Assembly: GCA_007123455.1 (NCBI GenBank)
Contig: SKKZ01000074.1
Coordinates: 1-9,227 of the forward strand
Direction of reading: 5' to 3'
Length of the DNA: 9,227 nucleotides
DNA from: Coriobacteriia bacterium
GTDB taxonomy: Bacteria > Actinomycetota > Coriobacteriia > Anaerosomatales > SLCP01
The notes beneath the pieces were generated by a model. It was given only the letters and a program-made list of their open reading frames with translations, searched no databases and was not told the DNA's origin. The position numbers and the translations under genes were made by a program. Positions 1 to 5,511 of this stretch are shown one piece after another; positions within the stretch are counted from its first letter, which is position 1, and every line of letters starts with the position of its first letter.

Positions 1-86
1 CGCTCCTTCATCGCCGGTGTCCGATGCAGAGCCCTGCGCATCCGCTCGATCTCGACGATGTCTACTCCGAGTCCTGTGATCGACAC
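1..86 (-). CDS. acpS: Holo-[acyl-carrier-protein] synthase AcpS (partial, N-terminus only)
   Basis: The first 28 codons are visible; the rest lies beyond the window start. The translation begins MSITGLGVDIVEIERMRRAL, the typical N-terminus of AcpS-type phosphopantetheinyl transferases, where GxGVDIVEIERI is the most conserved motif. Asp9 matches the family's magnesium-binding aspartate. From family knowledge, the enzyme transfers 4'-phosphopantetheine from coenzyme A to a serine of acyl carrier protein, in the cytoplasm, making it competent for fatty acid synthesis. The start is GTG at 86-84, three bases after the glmS TAG stop and in the same frame. A GGAG in the last glmS codons lies 6 nt upstream, so translation is probably coupled to glmS. 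No promoter fits in the gap. Recognition rests on the N-terminus alone, since the second catalytic motif is outside. Confidence 0.88.
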   Translation of the reverse strand, partial: MSITGLGVDIVEIERMRRALHRTPAMKE

Positions 87-89
87 GCG

Positions 90-1916
90 CTACTCCACCG
101 TCACTGACTTGGCCAGGTTACGCGGCTGATCGACGTTGCAGCCTCTGGCTTTGGCGATGTAGTAGGAGAGCAGCTGAAGGGGGATCGTCGCAGGGATGGC
201 CGAGAGCGATTCGGCCGTGGCCGGCACGTACAGGATGTGCTCGGCGTGCCGGTGGATCTCGTCGTCCCCATGAGTGGCTACCGCGATAACCTGGGCCCCG
301 CGTGCACGGACCTCCTGGATGTTGCTCACGACCTTCTCATACGTGTGCCCTTGCGTTGCAACGACCACGATCGGCATTCCCTCGGTGATGAGTGCGATCG
401 GCCCGTGCTTCATCTCGCCCGCCGGATACGCCTCGGCGTGGATGTAGGAGATCTCCTTGAGCTTGAGAGCTCCCTCCATGGCGACGGGCACGCCTATACC
501 TCTTCCGAGGAAGAGAGAGGAGCTTGCCCCGACATACCGGGCCCCACACTCTTTCAGACCGTCGATGTCCTCCAGGATCGTTTCGACGATCTCGGGCATG
601 CGTGAGAGTTCCGACCACAGGTGTTCGATCCGCTCCTGGGGCAGTGCGCCTTTCGCCTGCGCGAGCTTGAGCGCAAGCACGTAAAGGGCGGCGATCTGGG
701 CGGTGAAGGTCTTGGTAGCAGCGACCCCGATCTCCGGACCGGCGTGCGTGTAGATGACCCCGTCGCTCTCCCGCGTGACCCTGCTCCCGACCACGTTGGT
801 GATGGCGATGACCTTAGCACCGCGGTCACGGGCCTCGCGCACGCCTGCAAGCGTGTCCGCGGTCTCCCCCGACTGCGTGATGGCCACGACCAGCGTGTCG
901 TCATCGATGATCGGATCCGAGTAACGGAACTCAGACGAGACCTCGACCTCCACCGGTACGCGAGCCCACTGCTCGATGATCGTTTTGGAGATCATCCCCG
1001 CGTGAAACGACGTCCCGCACGCGATGATGTAGACACGGCCGATTCTCGCGACCTGCTCCGGAGCCATGTCGAGCTCGGAAAGCTGGATCTCCCCCTCGCA
1101 CATCCTGCCCCGGAGGGTCTCCCTGATCGCCTTGGGCTGCTCGAAGATCTCCTTCAGCATGAAATCTTCGAAGCCTCCCTTCTCGGCTGCTTCGAGGTCC
1201 CACTCGACATGCAGCATCTCCGGCGCGCCCACTTCGTGACCGTCGAGCGTCGTGACGCGCACAGCATCCCCGCTCACGGTCGCGATCTGATCATCGTTGA
1301 GGATGAGAACCTCGCGTGTGTATTCGAGCACGGCGGGGATGTCACTTGCGACCACGTTCTCGCCTTCTCCGATTCCGATGATCAACGGCGAGTCCTTGCG
1401 AGCCGCGACCATCATGCCCGGATGGTCGAGATGCATCACGGCGAGCGCGTAGCTTCCATCGAGACGCTTGATCGCGCTGCTGACGGCGGCTACAAGGTCG
1501 CCGTCGTAGTAGGACTCGATAAGATGCGCGATGGTTTCGGTATCCGTCTCCGACCGGAGCATGTGCCCGGTTGCGGCAAGCTCCTCGCGCAACTCGACAT
1601 AGTTCTCGATGATGCCGTTGTGGACCACGGCTACACGCCCCGTACAGTCGGCGTGGGGATGGGCATTCTCCTCGCTGGGCCTACCGTGAGTCGCCCAGCG
1701 TGTGTGCCCGATGCCGATCGTTCCGGGTACCGGCGTCTCGGCGACGGCACCCGTGAGATTGACGAGCTTGCCGACCCTGCGAACGATATCGAGACCGTTT
1801 TCGCCGATGATCGCGACCCCCGCAGAGTCGTAGCCGCGGTACTCGAGACGAGCAAGCCCGCCGATAAGAACGTCACTGGCCTGACGGGGTCCGACGTATC
1901 CTACGATTCCACACAT
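90..1916 (-). CDS. glmS: Glutamine-fructose-6-phosphate aminotransferase (isomerizing), GlmS
   Basis: GlmS converts fructose-6-phosphate and glutamine to glucosamine-6-phosphate and glutamate, the first committed step of amino-sugar and peptidoglycan precursor synthesis, in the cytoplasm. The 608-residue protein has the usual family length. Residues 1-240 are the Ntn-type glutaminase domain: Cys2 is the nucleophile after Met removal, with HTRWATHG at 71-78 and HNGIIENY at 99-106. Two SIS sugar-isomerase domains follow, about 290-425 (CGTSFHAG 300-307, QSGETADT 348-355) and about 460-600. Residues aligning with the isomerase catalytic set are Glu488, His504 (in EMKHGP) and Lys603 near the C-terminus (LAKSVTVE). 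The ATG start gives the canonical MCGIVGYVG. The gene sits downstream of its own glmS ribozyme (2036-2194), so its mRNA is expected to be cleaved when glucosamine-6-phosphate accumulates. glmM lies upstream and acpS follows after 3 nt. Confidence 0.98.
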   Translation of the reverse strand: MCGIVGYVGPRQASDVLIGGLARLEYRGYDSAGVAIIGENGLDIVRRVGKLVNLTGAVAETPVPGTIGIGHTRWATHGRPSEENAHPHADCTGRVAVVHNGIIENYVELREELAATGHMLRSETDTETIAHLIESYYDGDLVAAVSSAIKRLDGSYALAVMHLDHPGMMVAARKDSPLIIGIGEGENVVASDIPAVLEYTREVLILNDDQIATVSGDAVRVTTLDGHEVGAPEMLHVEWDLEAAEKGGFEDFMLKEIFEQPKAIRETLRGRMCEGEIQLSELDMAPEQVARIGRVYIIACGTSFHAGMISKTIIEQWARVPVEVEVSSEFRYSDPIIDDDTLVVAITQSGETADTLAGVREARDRGAKVIAITNVVGSRVTRESDGVIYTHAGPEIGVAATKTFTAQIAALYVLALKLAQAKGALPQERIEHLWSELSRMPEIVETILEDIDGLKECGARYVGASSSLFLGRGIGVPVAMEGALKLKEISYIHAEAYPAGEMKHGPIALITEGMPIVVVATQGHTYEKVVSNIQEVRARGAQVIAVATHGDDEIHRHAEHILYVPATAESLSAIPATIPLQLLSYYIAKARGCNVDQPRNLAKSVTVE

Positions 1917-1922
1917 GAAAGT

Positions 1923-1936
1923 ACCTCTATCCTCCT
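1923..1936 (-). promoter_or_regulatory. Ribosome binding site(s) of glmS
   Basis: Two Shine-Dalgarno-like motifs precede the glmS ATG. AGGAGG at 1936-1931 is the stronger match but lies 14 nt from the ATG. GAGGT at 1927-1923 lies 6 nt from it, the better distance. Either or both could be used. Both lie downstream of the ribozyme cleavage site, so cleavage would not remove them. This fits the known mechanism, in which the cleaved mRNA loses stability rather than its ribosome site. Confidence 0.7.
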
Positions 1937-1938
1937 AT

Positions 1939-2020
1939 CGCGCACCACCGGCGCGTGAATGCGTGCAAGACCGGAGCTCCCGGTGTGCATATGACCGGGA
2001 AGCGGAACTCGACGAGCTCC
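1939..2020 (-). other. Structured leader between the glmS ribozyme and the glmS RBS
   Basis: This stretch can form several hairpins. CCCGGT (1999-1994) pairs with ACCGGG (1984-1979) around a 9-nt loop. GGAGCTC (2020-2014) pairs perfectly with GAGCTCC (1979-1973), enclosing most of that hairpin and sharing G1979 with it. Alternatively GGAGCT (2020-2015) pairs with AGTTCC (2009-2004) around a 5-nt loop. CGCGC (1955-1951) pairs with GCGCG (1943-1939), ending 2 nt before the AGGAGG. No U-tract follows, so these are not canonical terminators. The pairings were found by eye; their function is unknown. GC-rich DNA yields such hairpins by chance, so a role in translation or mRNA stability is only a possibility. 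Confidence 0.45.
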
Positions 2021-2035
2021 TTGAATGTGATGGGA

Positions 2036-2194
2036 AACCGGTGCGACACCGCTTTGTGCCCGCAGTCGCCCGCGGGTTTTGTCGGTGCCGTCACGACCCC
2101 GGTTGAGCCGGAGAGCCATCCGCCGAATGCTTCGATAAGCTCTCTCCTCGTCGACTGGCAGCCACTCGCGTAGCCGACCGCCAGTCCTGGCGCT
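2036..2194 (-). ncRNA. glmS ribozyme (glucosamine-6-phosphate-activated self-cleaving riboswitch)
   Basis: The minus strand carries the hallmarks of the glmS ribozyme in order. The cleavage site AGCGCC has A-1 at 2194 and G1 at 2193. P1 is GACTGGC (2186-2180) with GCCAGTC (2159-2153), followed by the conserved GACGAGG. P2 is GAGAGC (2144-2139) with GCTCTC (2116-2111), flanking the invariant TTATCGA (2138-2132) and TCGGCGGATG (2126-2117). CGCC (2192-2189) can pair with GGCG (2124-2121) as the core pseudoknot. P3 is CGGCT (2110-2106) with GGTCG (2098-2094); its loop AACCGG (2104-2099) pairs perfectly with CCGGTT (2041-2036), the second pseudoknot. P4 is CGGCACCG (2090-2083) with CGGTGTCG (2051-2044). 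P4.1 is CCCGCG (2076-2071) with TGCGGG (2064-2059) around a GGCGAC loop. In known members, glucosamine-6-phosphate acts as a cofactor for cleavage before G1, and the downstream mRNA with its 5'-hydroxyl is then degraded. It lies directly upstream of glmS. No part appears to be missing. Confidence 0.95.
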
Positions 2195-2251
2195 TCATGA
2201 TGCAGTCAGGTCCGGGGGCACCCTCCTTCCGCACTGCGTCGCTCTCGCACG

Positions 2252-2260
2252 AGTATACCA
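2252..2260 (-). promoter_or_regulatory. Candidate extended -10 promoter for the ribozyme-glmS transcript
   Basis: TGGTATACT at 2260-2252 reads as an extended -10 element: TGn followed by TATACT, five of six matches to TATAAT. It lies about 30 nt after the glmM stop. No good -35 hexamer is visible 16-18 nt upstream, as is tolerated for extended -10 promoters. A start near 2245 would put about 50 nt of RNA ahead of the cleavage site. No terminator is visible between glmM and this point, so read-through from glmM is also possible. Confidence 0.55.
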
Positions 2261-2289
2261 ATACACGATGCGGCGACGCGCACCTGAAC

Positions 2290-3627
2290 TCAGCCGCCGA
2301 GCTCCGCACGAACGACTTCCACGAGACGCTCCACGACGGTTGCAGCGGCATCACCGTCGGGTGCCTCGGCCATGACGCGCACGAGGGGCTCTGTCCCGCT
2401 CGCCCGGACCAGGACGCGACCGTCGCCCCCGAGCTCCTCCTCGGCCGCGTGAATCGCCGCCGAGACAGCTGAGCTCGCCCCGAGAAGGCCCTTGTCCTTC
2501 ACCGGGACGTTCACGAGAACCTGCGGGTAACGGGTCATGACGGTCCGCAGTTCGGACAACGCGCGACCCGAGCGCTTGACGGCCGCACCGATCTGAAGTG
2601 CGGTGATCAGACCGTCACCGGTGGTGTTGTGCTCCATGAAGATGACGTGTCCCGACTGCTCGCCACCGAGCGCAGAACCGGAGGCGCGCATCTGCTCGAT
2701 GACATACCGGTCTCCGACTCTTGTCTTGATGACGGTGATACCGTTCTCCCGCATCGCAACCTCGAACCCGAGGTTGCACATCACGGTGCTCACAACGGTG
2801 TCTCCCGGCAGCGCCCCTTGCTCTTTCATCTGCAGCGCGCAGATCGCCATGATGACATCCCCGTCGACTTCGTTGCCCTTGTCGTCCACCGCCAGTACGC
2901 GGTCGGCATCACCATCATGAGCGATGCCGAAGTCGACCTGGTGTGTCCTCACGATCTCGGTAAGCGGTCCCAGATCGGTAGAACCACAACCGTCATTGAT
3001 GTCCATGCCGTTCCACTCGCAGTTCAGGGTGATCACCCTGGCGCCGAGCTCCTTCAGGGCTTGCGGGGTGGCAACACCTGCTGCGCCGTGCCCGCAGTCG
3101 ACAGCGATCGTCAGGCCGGTAAGATCGCCTTCGATCGAGTCGATGGCGTGTCCGACGTAGCGCTCCGCAGCACCTTCGATGGCAACCGTGCGACCGACAT
3201 GGGCACCTGTCGGGCGCTCCCAATCGCGCACCGAGATGATGAACTCCTCGATCTCGTCCTCAAGCTCATCGGGTAGCTTGAACCCCTCACGGTTGAAGAG
3301 CTTGATGCCGTTGTAGGGTGCCGGATTGTGCGACGCCGAGATGACGACACCACCATCGGCCTTGAGAGCATGAGTTAGATAGGCGACGGCAGGCGTCGGA
3401 ACCACGCCGGCCACGAGCGCATCGGCCCCGCCTGAACAGATACCCGCCACGATAGCCGCCTCGAGCATGTCGCCGGAACGTCTCGTGTCCCGGCCCACGA
3501 CGATGCGGCCCATGCCTTTGTCTCCGAGGAAATGGCCGGCGGCCTCACCGAGACGGAATGCGAGCTCAGGCGTCAGGTCGTCGTTCGCGATGCCACGAAT
3601 CCCGTCAGTACCAAAAAGCCGGGTCAT
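2290..3627 (-). CDS. glmM: Phosphoglucosamine mutase GlmM
   Basis: GlmM interconverts glucosamine-6-phosphate and glucosamine-1-phosphate, the step after GlmS on the way to UDP-GlcNAc. The 445-residue protein has normal length and all four signature loops of the alpha-D-phosphohexomutase family. The catalytic serine loop is ISASHNP, with Ser99 as the expected phosphoserine. The metal loop DGDADR is at 238-243 (Asp238, 240, 242). The sugar-binding loop GEQSGH is at 322-327, and the phosphate-binding loop RASGTEP is at 408-414. The N-terminus MTRLFGTDGIRG is diagnostic of GlmM as opposed to other hexose phosphomutases. The ATG start has GGAGG six bases upstream (3638-3634). It lies 74 nt after rpsI, with a strong hairpin between them (3648-3676). 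Its product supplies the pathway jointly with glmS downstream. Confidence 0.98.
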   Translation of the reverse strand: MTRLFGTDGIRGIANDDLTPELAFRLGEAAGHFLGDKGMGRIVVGRDTRRSGDMLEAAIVAGICSGGADALVAGVVPTPAVAYLTHALKADGGVVISASHNPAPYNGIKLFNREGFKLPDELEDEIEEFIISVRDWERPTGAHVGRTVAIEGAAERYVGHAIDSIEGDLTGLTIAVDCGHGAAGVATPQALKELGARVITLNCEWNGMDINDGCGSTDLGPLTEIVRTHQVDFGIAHDGDADRVLAVDDKGNEVDGDVIMAICALQMKEQGALPGDTVVSTVMCNLGFEVAMRENGITVIKTRVGDRYVIEQMRASGSALGGEQSGHVIFMEHNTTGDGLITALQIGAAVKRSGRALSELRTVMTRYPQVLVNVPVKDKGLLGASSAVSAAIHAAEEELGGDGRVLVRASGTEPLVRVMAEAPDGDAAATVVERLVEVVRAELGG

Positions 3628-3647
3628 GATCGTCCTCCCGTCAATAC

Positions 3648-3676
3648 ACAGGACCCGCCACGAGGGCGGGCCCTGT
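3648..3676 (-). terminator. Strong U-poor hairpin between rpsI and glmM (terminator, attenuator or processing site)
   Basis: ACAGGGCCCGCC (3676-3665) pairs with GGCGGGTCCTGT (3659-3648) around a 5-nt loop, CTCGT. That is 12 base pairs with a single G-U wobble. The RNA then reads GTATTGACGG, without the run of U expected of a standard intrinsic terminator. It begins 25 nt after the rpsI stop and ends 9 nt before the glmM Shine-Dalgarno. It may partly terminate rplM-rpsI transcripts, protect their 3' ends, or set a lower level of glmM. The pairing is directly visible; the function is inferred. Confidence 0.6.
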
Positions 3677-3701
3677 TGAGATCGCTCGGCGTCCTCGCAG
3701 T

Positions 3702-4100
3702 CTAGCGCTTGGAGAACTGCGGGCGCTTGCGTGCCTTCTTGAGACCGTACTTCTTGCGCTCGACCATACGCGGGTCGCGGCGGAGCAGACCGGCGCGCTT
3801 CAAGTCTCCGCGATACTCGTCCCCGGCTTCGAGGAGCGCGCGAGCGATGCCGTGGCGCAGAGCGCCCGCCTGGCCCGTGACACCGCCGCCGTGGATCTTC
3901 GCGATGACGTCGAAACGACCTGCGGTCTCAGTCGCCTTGAACGGTGTTTCGACATAGGTGACGAGCGCCTCACGGCCGAAATAGTCAGCGGCGGGCTTGC
4001 CGTTGATCGTGATCAAGCCCGTACCCGGCGTGAGACGTACGCGGGCCACGGAGGTCTTGCGACGACCGGTACCCAGATAGACAGCCTTGTTCTCAGCCAT
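3702..4100 (-). CDS. rpsI: Small ribosomal subunit protein uS9 (S9)
   Basis: Ribosomal protein S9 binds the 3' domain of 16S rRNA in the 30S head, and its C-terminal tail touches P-site tRNA. The 132-residue protein has the usual length. It shows the early [12 protein letters not shown] stretch (10-21), the S9 signature [19 protein letters not shown] at 71-89, and the basic C-terminus [17 protein letters not shown] with the conserved terminal SKR. The ATG start lies 3 nt after the rplM stop. A GGAGG overlapping the last rplM codons sits 8 nt upstream, so the two genes are almost certainly translationally coupled. rplM-rpsI is one of the most conserved gene pairs in bacteria. Confidence 0.98.
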   Translation of the reverse strand: MAENKAVYLGTGRRKTSVARVRLTPGTGLITINGKPAADYFGREALVTYVETPFKATETAGRFDVIAKIHGGGVTGQAGALRHGIARALLEAGDEYRGDLKRAGLLRRDPRMVERKKYGLKKARKRPQFSKR

Positions 4101-4103
4101 GCG

Positions 4104-4538
4104 TTAACCCTCCAGGGTGATCTCACGGGGCTGCTGGGCCTGGTGCGGATGCTCCGGGCCGCCATAGACCTTGAGCTTCTTGCCCATGGCCCTCCCCAGG
4201 GTGTTCTTCGGAAGCATGCCCTTGACGGCAAGCTCGATGACACGCTCGGGACGCTTCTCGAGCATCGTAGCGATCGGGACCTCTTTGAGTCCCCCGGGAT
4301 AGCCACTGTAGCGGTAGTTCGTCTTGGTGGCCATCTTGTTGCCGGTGAGCCTGATCTTGCTCGCGTTGAGCACGATCACGAAATCGCCGGTGTCCACGTG
4401 GGGGGTGTACTGCGGCTTATGCTTCCCCTTGAGGATCTGTGCAACCTGGCTGGCCAGCCGTCCCAGCACCATGTCGGTAGCATCTATCACGAGCCACTCG
4501 CGTTCGACCTCGCCGGGCTTGGCATGGTAGGTCTTCAA
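4104..4538 (-). CDS. rplM: Large ribosomal subunit protein uL13 (L13), TTG start
   Basis: L13 is an early-assembly protein of the 50S subunit that binds 23S rRNA. The 144-residue product matches the family in length and motifs: MKTYHAKP at the N-terminus, GRLAS at 26-30, [21 protein letters not shown] around 37-57, and the L13 signature [20 protein letters not shown] at 105-124. The start is TTG at 4538-4536. This choice gives the canonical MKT(Y/F)xAKP beginning, a GGAGG lies just upstream (4547-4543), and no ATG or GTG nearby would do so. It is the first gene after a good promoter (4609-4637) and is followed by rpsI at 3 nt. The gap of 181 nt from truA and the promoter suggest a separate rplM-rpsI unit, perhaps also reached by read-through. 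Confidence 0.97.
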   Translation of the reverse strand: MKTYHAKPGEVEREWLVIDATDMVLGRLASQVAQILKGKHKPQYTPHVDTGDFVIVLNASKIRLTGNKMATKTNYRYSGYPGGLKEVPIATMLEKRPERVIELAVKGMLPKNTLGRAMGKKLKVYGGPEHPHQAQQPREITLEG

Positions 4539-4542
4539 TGGT

Positions 4543-4547
4543 CCTCC
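4543..4547 (-). promoter_or_regulatory. Ribosome binding site deciding the rplM TTG start
   Basis: GGAGG within TTTGGAGGACCA lies only 4 nt before the TTG codon. The spacing is shorter than the usual 5-9 nt. With the TTG, this suggests moderated initiation despite a perfect Shine-Dalgarno core. The start itself is supported by the conserved protein N-terminus. Confidence 0.75.
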
Positions 4548-4608
4548 AAACGCATCAATAATCCGGTGTTCGAATCGGGAGTCACGGGGCCCGGAAGCGA
4601 ACCCTTAC

Positions 4609-4637
4609 ACTCTATCCAGCGCCCGAAGTACTGTCAA
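4609..4637 (-). promoter_or_regulatory. Sigma70/sigmaA-type promoter for rplM-rpsI
   Basis: TTGACA at 4637-4632 is a perfect -35 hexamer. It is separated by exactly 17 nt from TAGAGT at 4614-4609, a four-of-six match to TATAAT with the key T1, A2 and T6 positions kept. Transcription would start around 4602, giving an untranslated leader of about 64 nt before the TTG. The rest of the 181-nt truA-rplM gap (4638-4719) shows only a weak GC hairpin and no convincing terminator. Confidence 0.78.
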
Positions 4638-4719
4638 CCTGTCCACGCATCCGGGCGTATCCATCGTTCCCGAGCACCGGGCGCGCCTCCATACGTGACG
4701 ACCCGGAAGGCATCGCCCT

Positions 4720-5511
4720 TTACAACCAGCACTCCTCCGGATAGGTGACGTGCCAGAGGGTCAAGCCGTACGCAGGGGCTGTGGGTCCGGCCGCCGCACG
4801 GTCGCACGCACCGCGTACATCAGCAAGCCAGCCGGGCTCGCGCCGACCCGTCCCGACCTCGACGAGCGAGCCGACGATCACACGCACCATCGAGTGCAGG
4901 AAGGCGTTTCCTACTACCTGTACTGTGACGGTGTGCTCGCCGAGATGCTCTTCGGGGCCGATCTCGACACGTTCGACGCGGCGCGTGGTGTTCTGTCCCT
5001 CGGCGCTCTCCGTGACGCAGAAAGAGCGGAAGTCGTGCTCGCCGATGAGCGCGGCTGCAGCCGCACGCATCGCCGAGAGGTCGAGAGTCCGGCGCGTCCA
5101 CCACGCGAACCTGTCGAGGAATAGCGGTGGTACCGGTCCGGGGACAAGGCGATAGCGGTACTCGCGTGCCTCGGCATCGAAACGTGCGGAGAAGCCGGGG
5201 GCCGCCCTGCGAATCCCTGTCACTACGATGCCCTCCCCCATGAGCGCATTCAGCGATCGCAGCAGCGAAGCGGGCTCGGGCTCGGAACCGTCAGTCTCGA
5301 ACGAGACGACCTGACCGAGCGCGTGGACTCCCGCATCGGTCCGTCCGGCGCCCACCGTCACAACCTCGCGGCGCACCACGGTGGCGAGCGCCGTCTCGAG
5401 CCTCCCCTGCACCGTATCGCGTCCCGGCTGGCGCGCGAATCCCGAGAACGGGGCACCATCGTAGGAGACCGTCAGGGCATACGCGCCGTGCGCCGGTCGC
5501 TCCACGTCCAT
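4720..5511 (-). CDS. truA: tRNA pseudouridine(38-40) synthase TruA
   Basis: TruA isomerizes uridines 38, 39 and 40 in the anticodon arm of many tRNAs to pseudouridine. The 263-residue protein has the family length. It shows the N-terminal YDGAPFSGFARQPG segment (17-30) and the catalytic motif GRTDAGVHALGQ (56-67) with the nucleophile Asp59. The conserved EYRYR with its tyrosine is at 117-121, FLHSMVRVIVGSL at 204-216, and the C-terminal APAYGLTLW (246-254). The ATG directly abuts the ecfT stop (TAGATG), and an AGGGGTGG about 10 nt upstream lies inside ecfT. It is the last gene of the ecfA1-ecfA2-ecfT-truA unit. This ECF-truA association next to rplM is long established in Gram-positive genomes. 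Confidence 0.97.
   Translation of the reverse strand: MDVERPAHGAYALTVSYDGAPFSGFARQPGRDTVQGRLETALATVVRREVVTVGAGRTDAGVHALGQVVSFETDGSEPEPASLLRSLNALMGEGIVVTGIRRAAPGFSARFDAEAREYRYRLVPGPVPPLFLDRFAWWTRRTLDLSAMRAAAAALIGEHDFRSFCVTESAEGQNTTRRVERVEIGPEEHLGEHTVTVQVVGNAFLHSMVRVIVGSLVEVGTGRREPGWLADVRGACDRAAAGPTAPAYGLTLWHVTYPEECWL

Noticed and set aside
621..1958. A 445-codon plus-strand open frame opposite glmS
   Set aside because: It is antisense to an unmistakable glmS. Long stop-free antisense frames are expected in GC-rich coding DNA, and its translation is rich in Arg, Asp and His with no recognizable domain.
2196..2223. A mini-ORF starting at GTG just after GGAAGGAGG, ending at the TGA next to the cleavage site
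   Set aside because: Only 8 codons, and the Shine-Dalgarno is essentially adjacent to the GTG, too close for initiation; more likely part of the ribozyme's 5' flank.
2091..2354. An 87-codon minus-strand frame through the glmM end and the ribozyme, including an ATG at 2198
   Set aside because: The bases are fully explained by ribozyme helices and conserved core; no Shine-Dalgarno is properly spaced and the peptide resembles nothing.
4556..4580. GTTCGAATC on the plus strand, resembling a tRNA T-loop
   Set aside because: The flanking bases do not form a T-stem, and no acceptor, D or anticodon arm can be found; coincidence.
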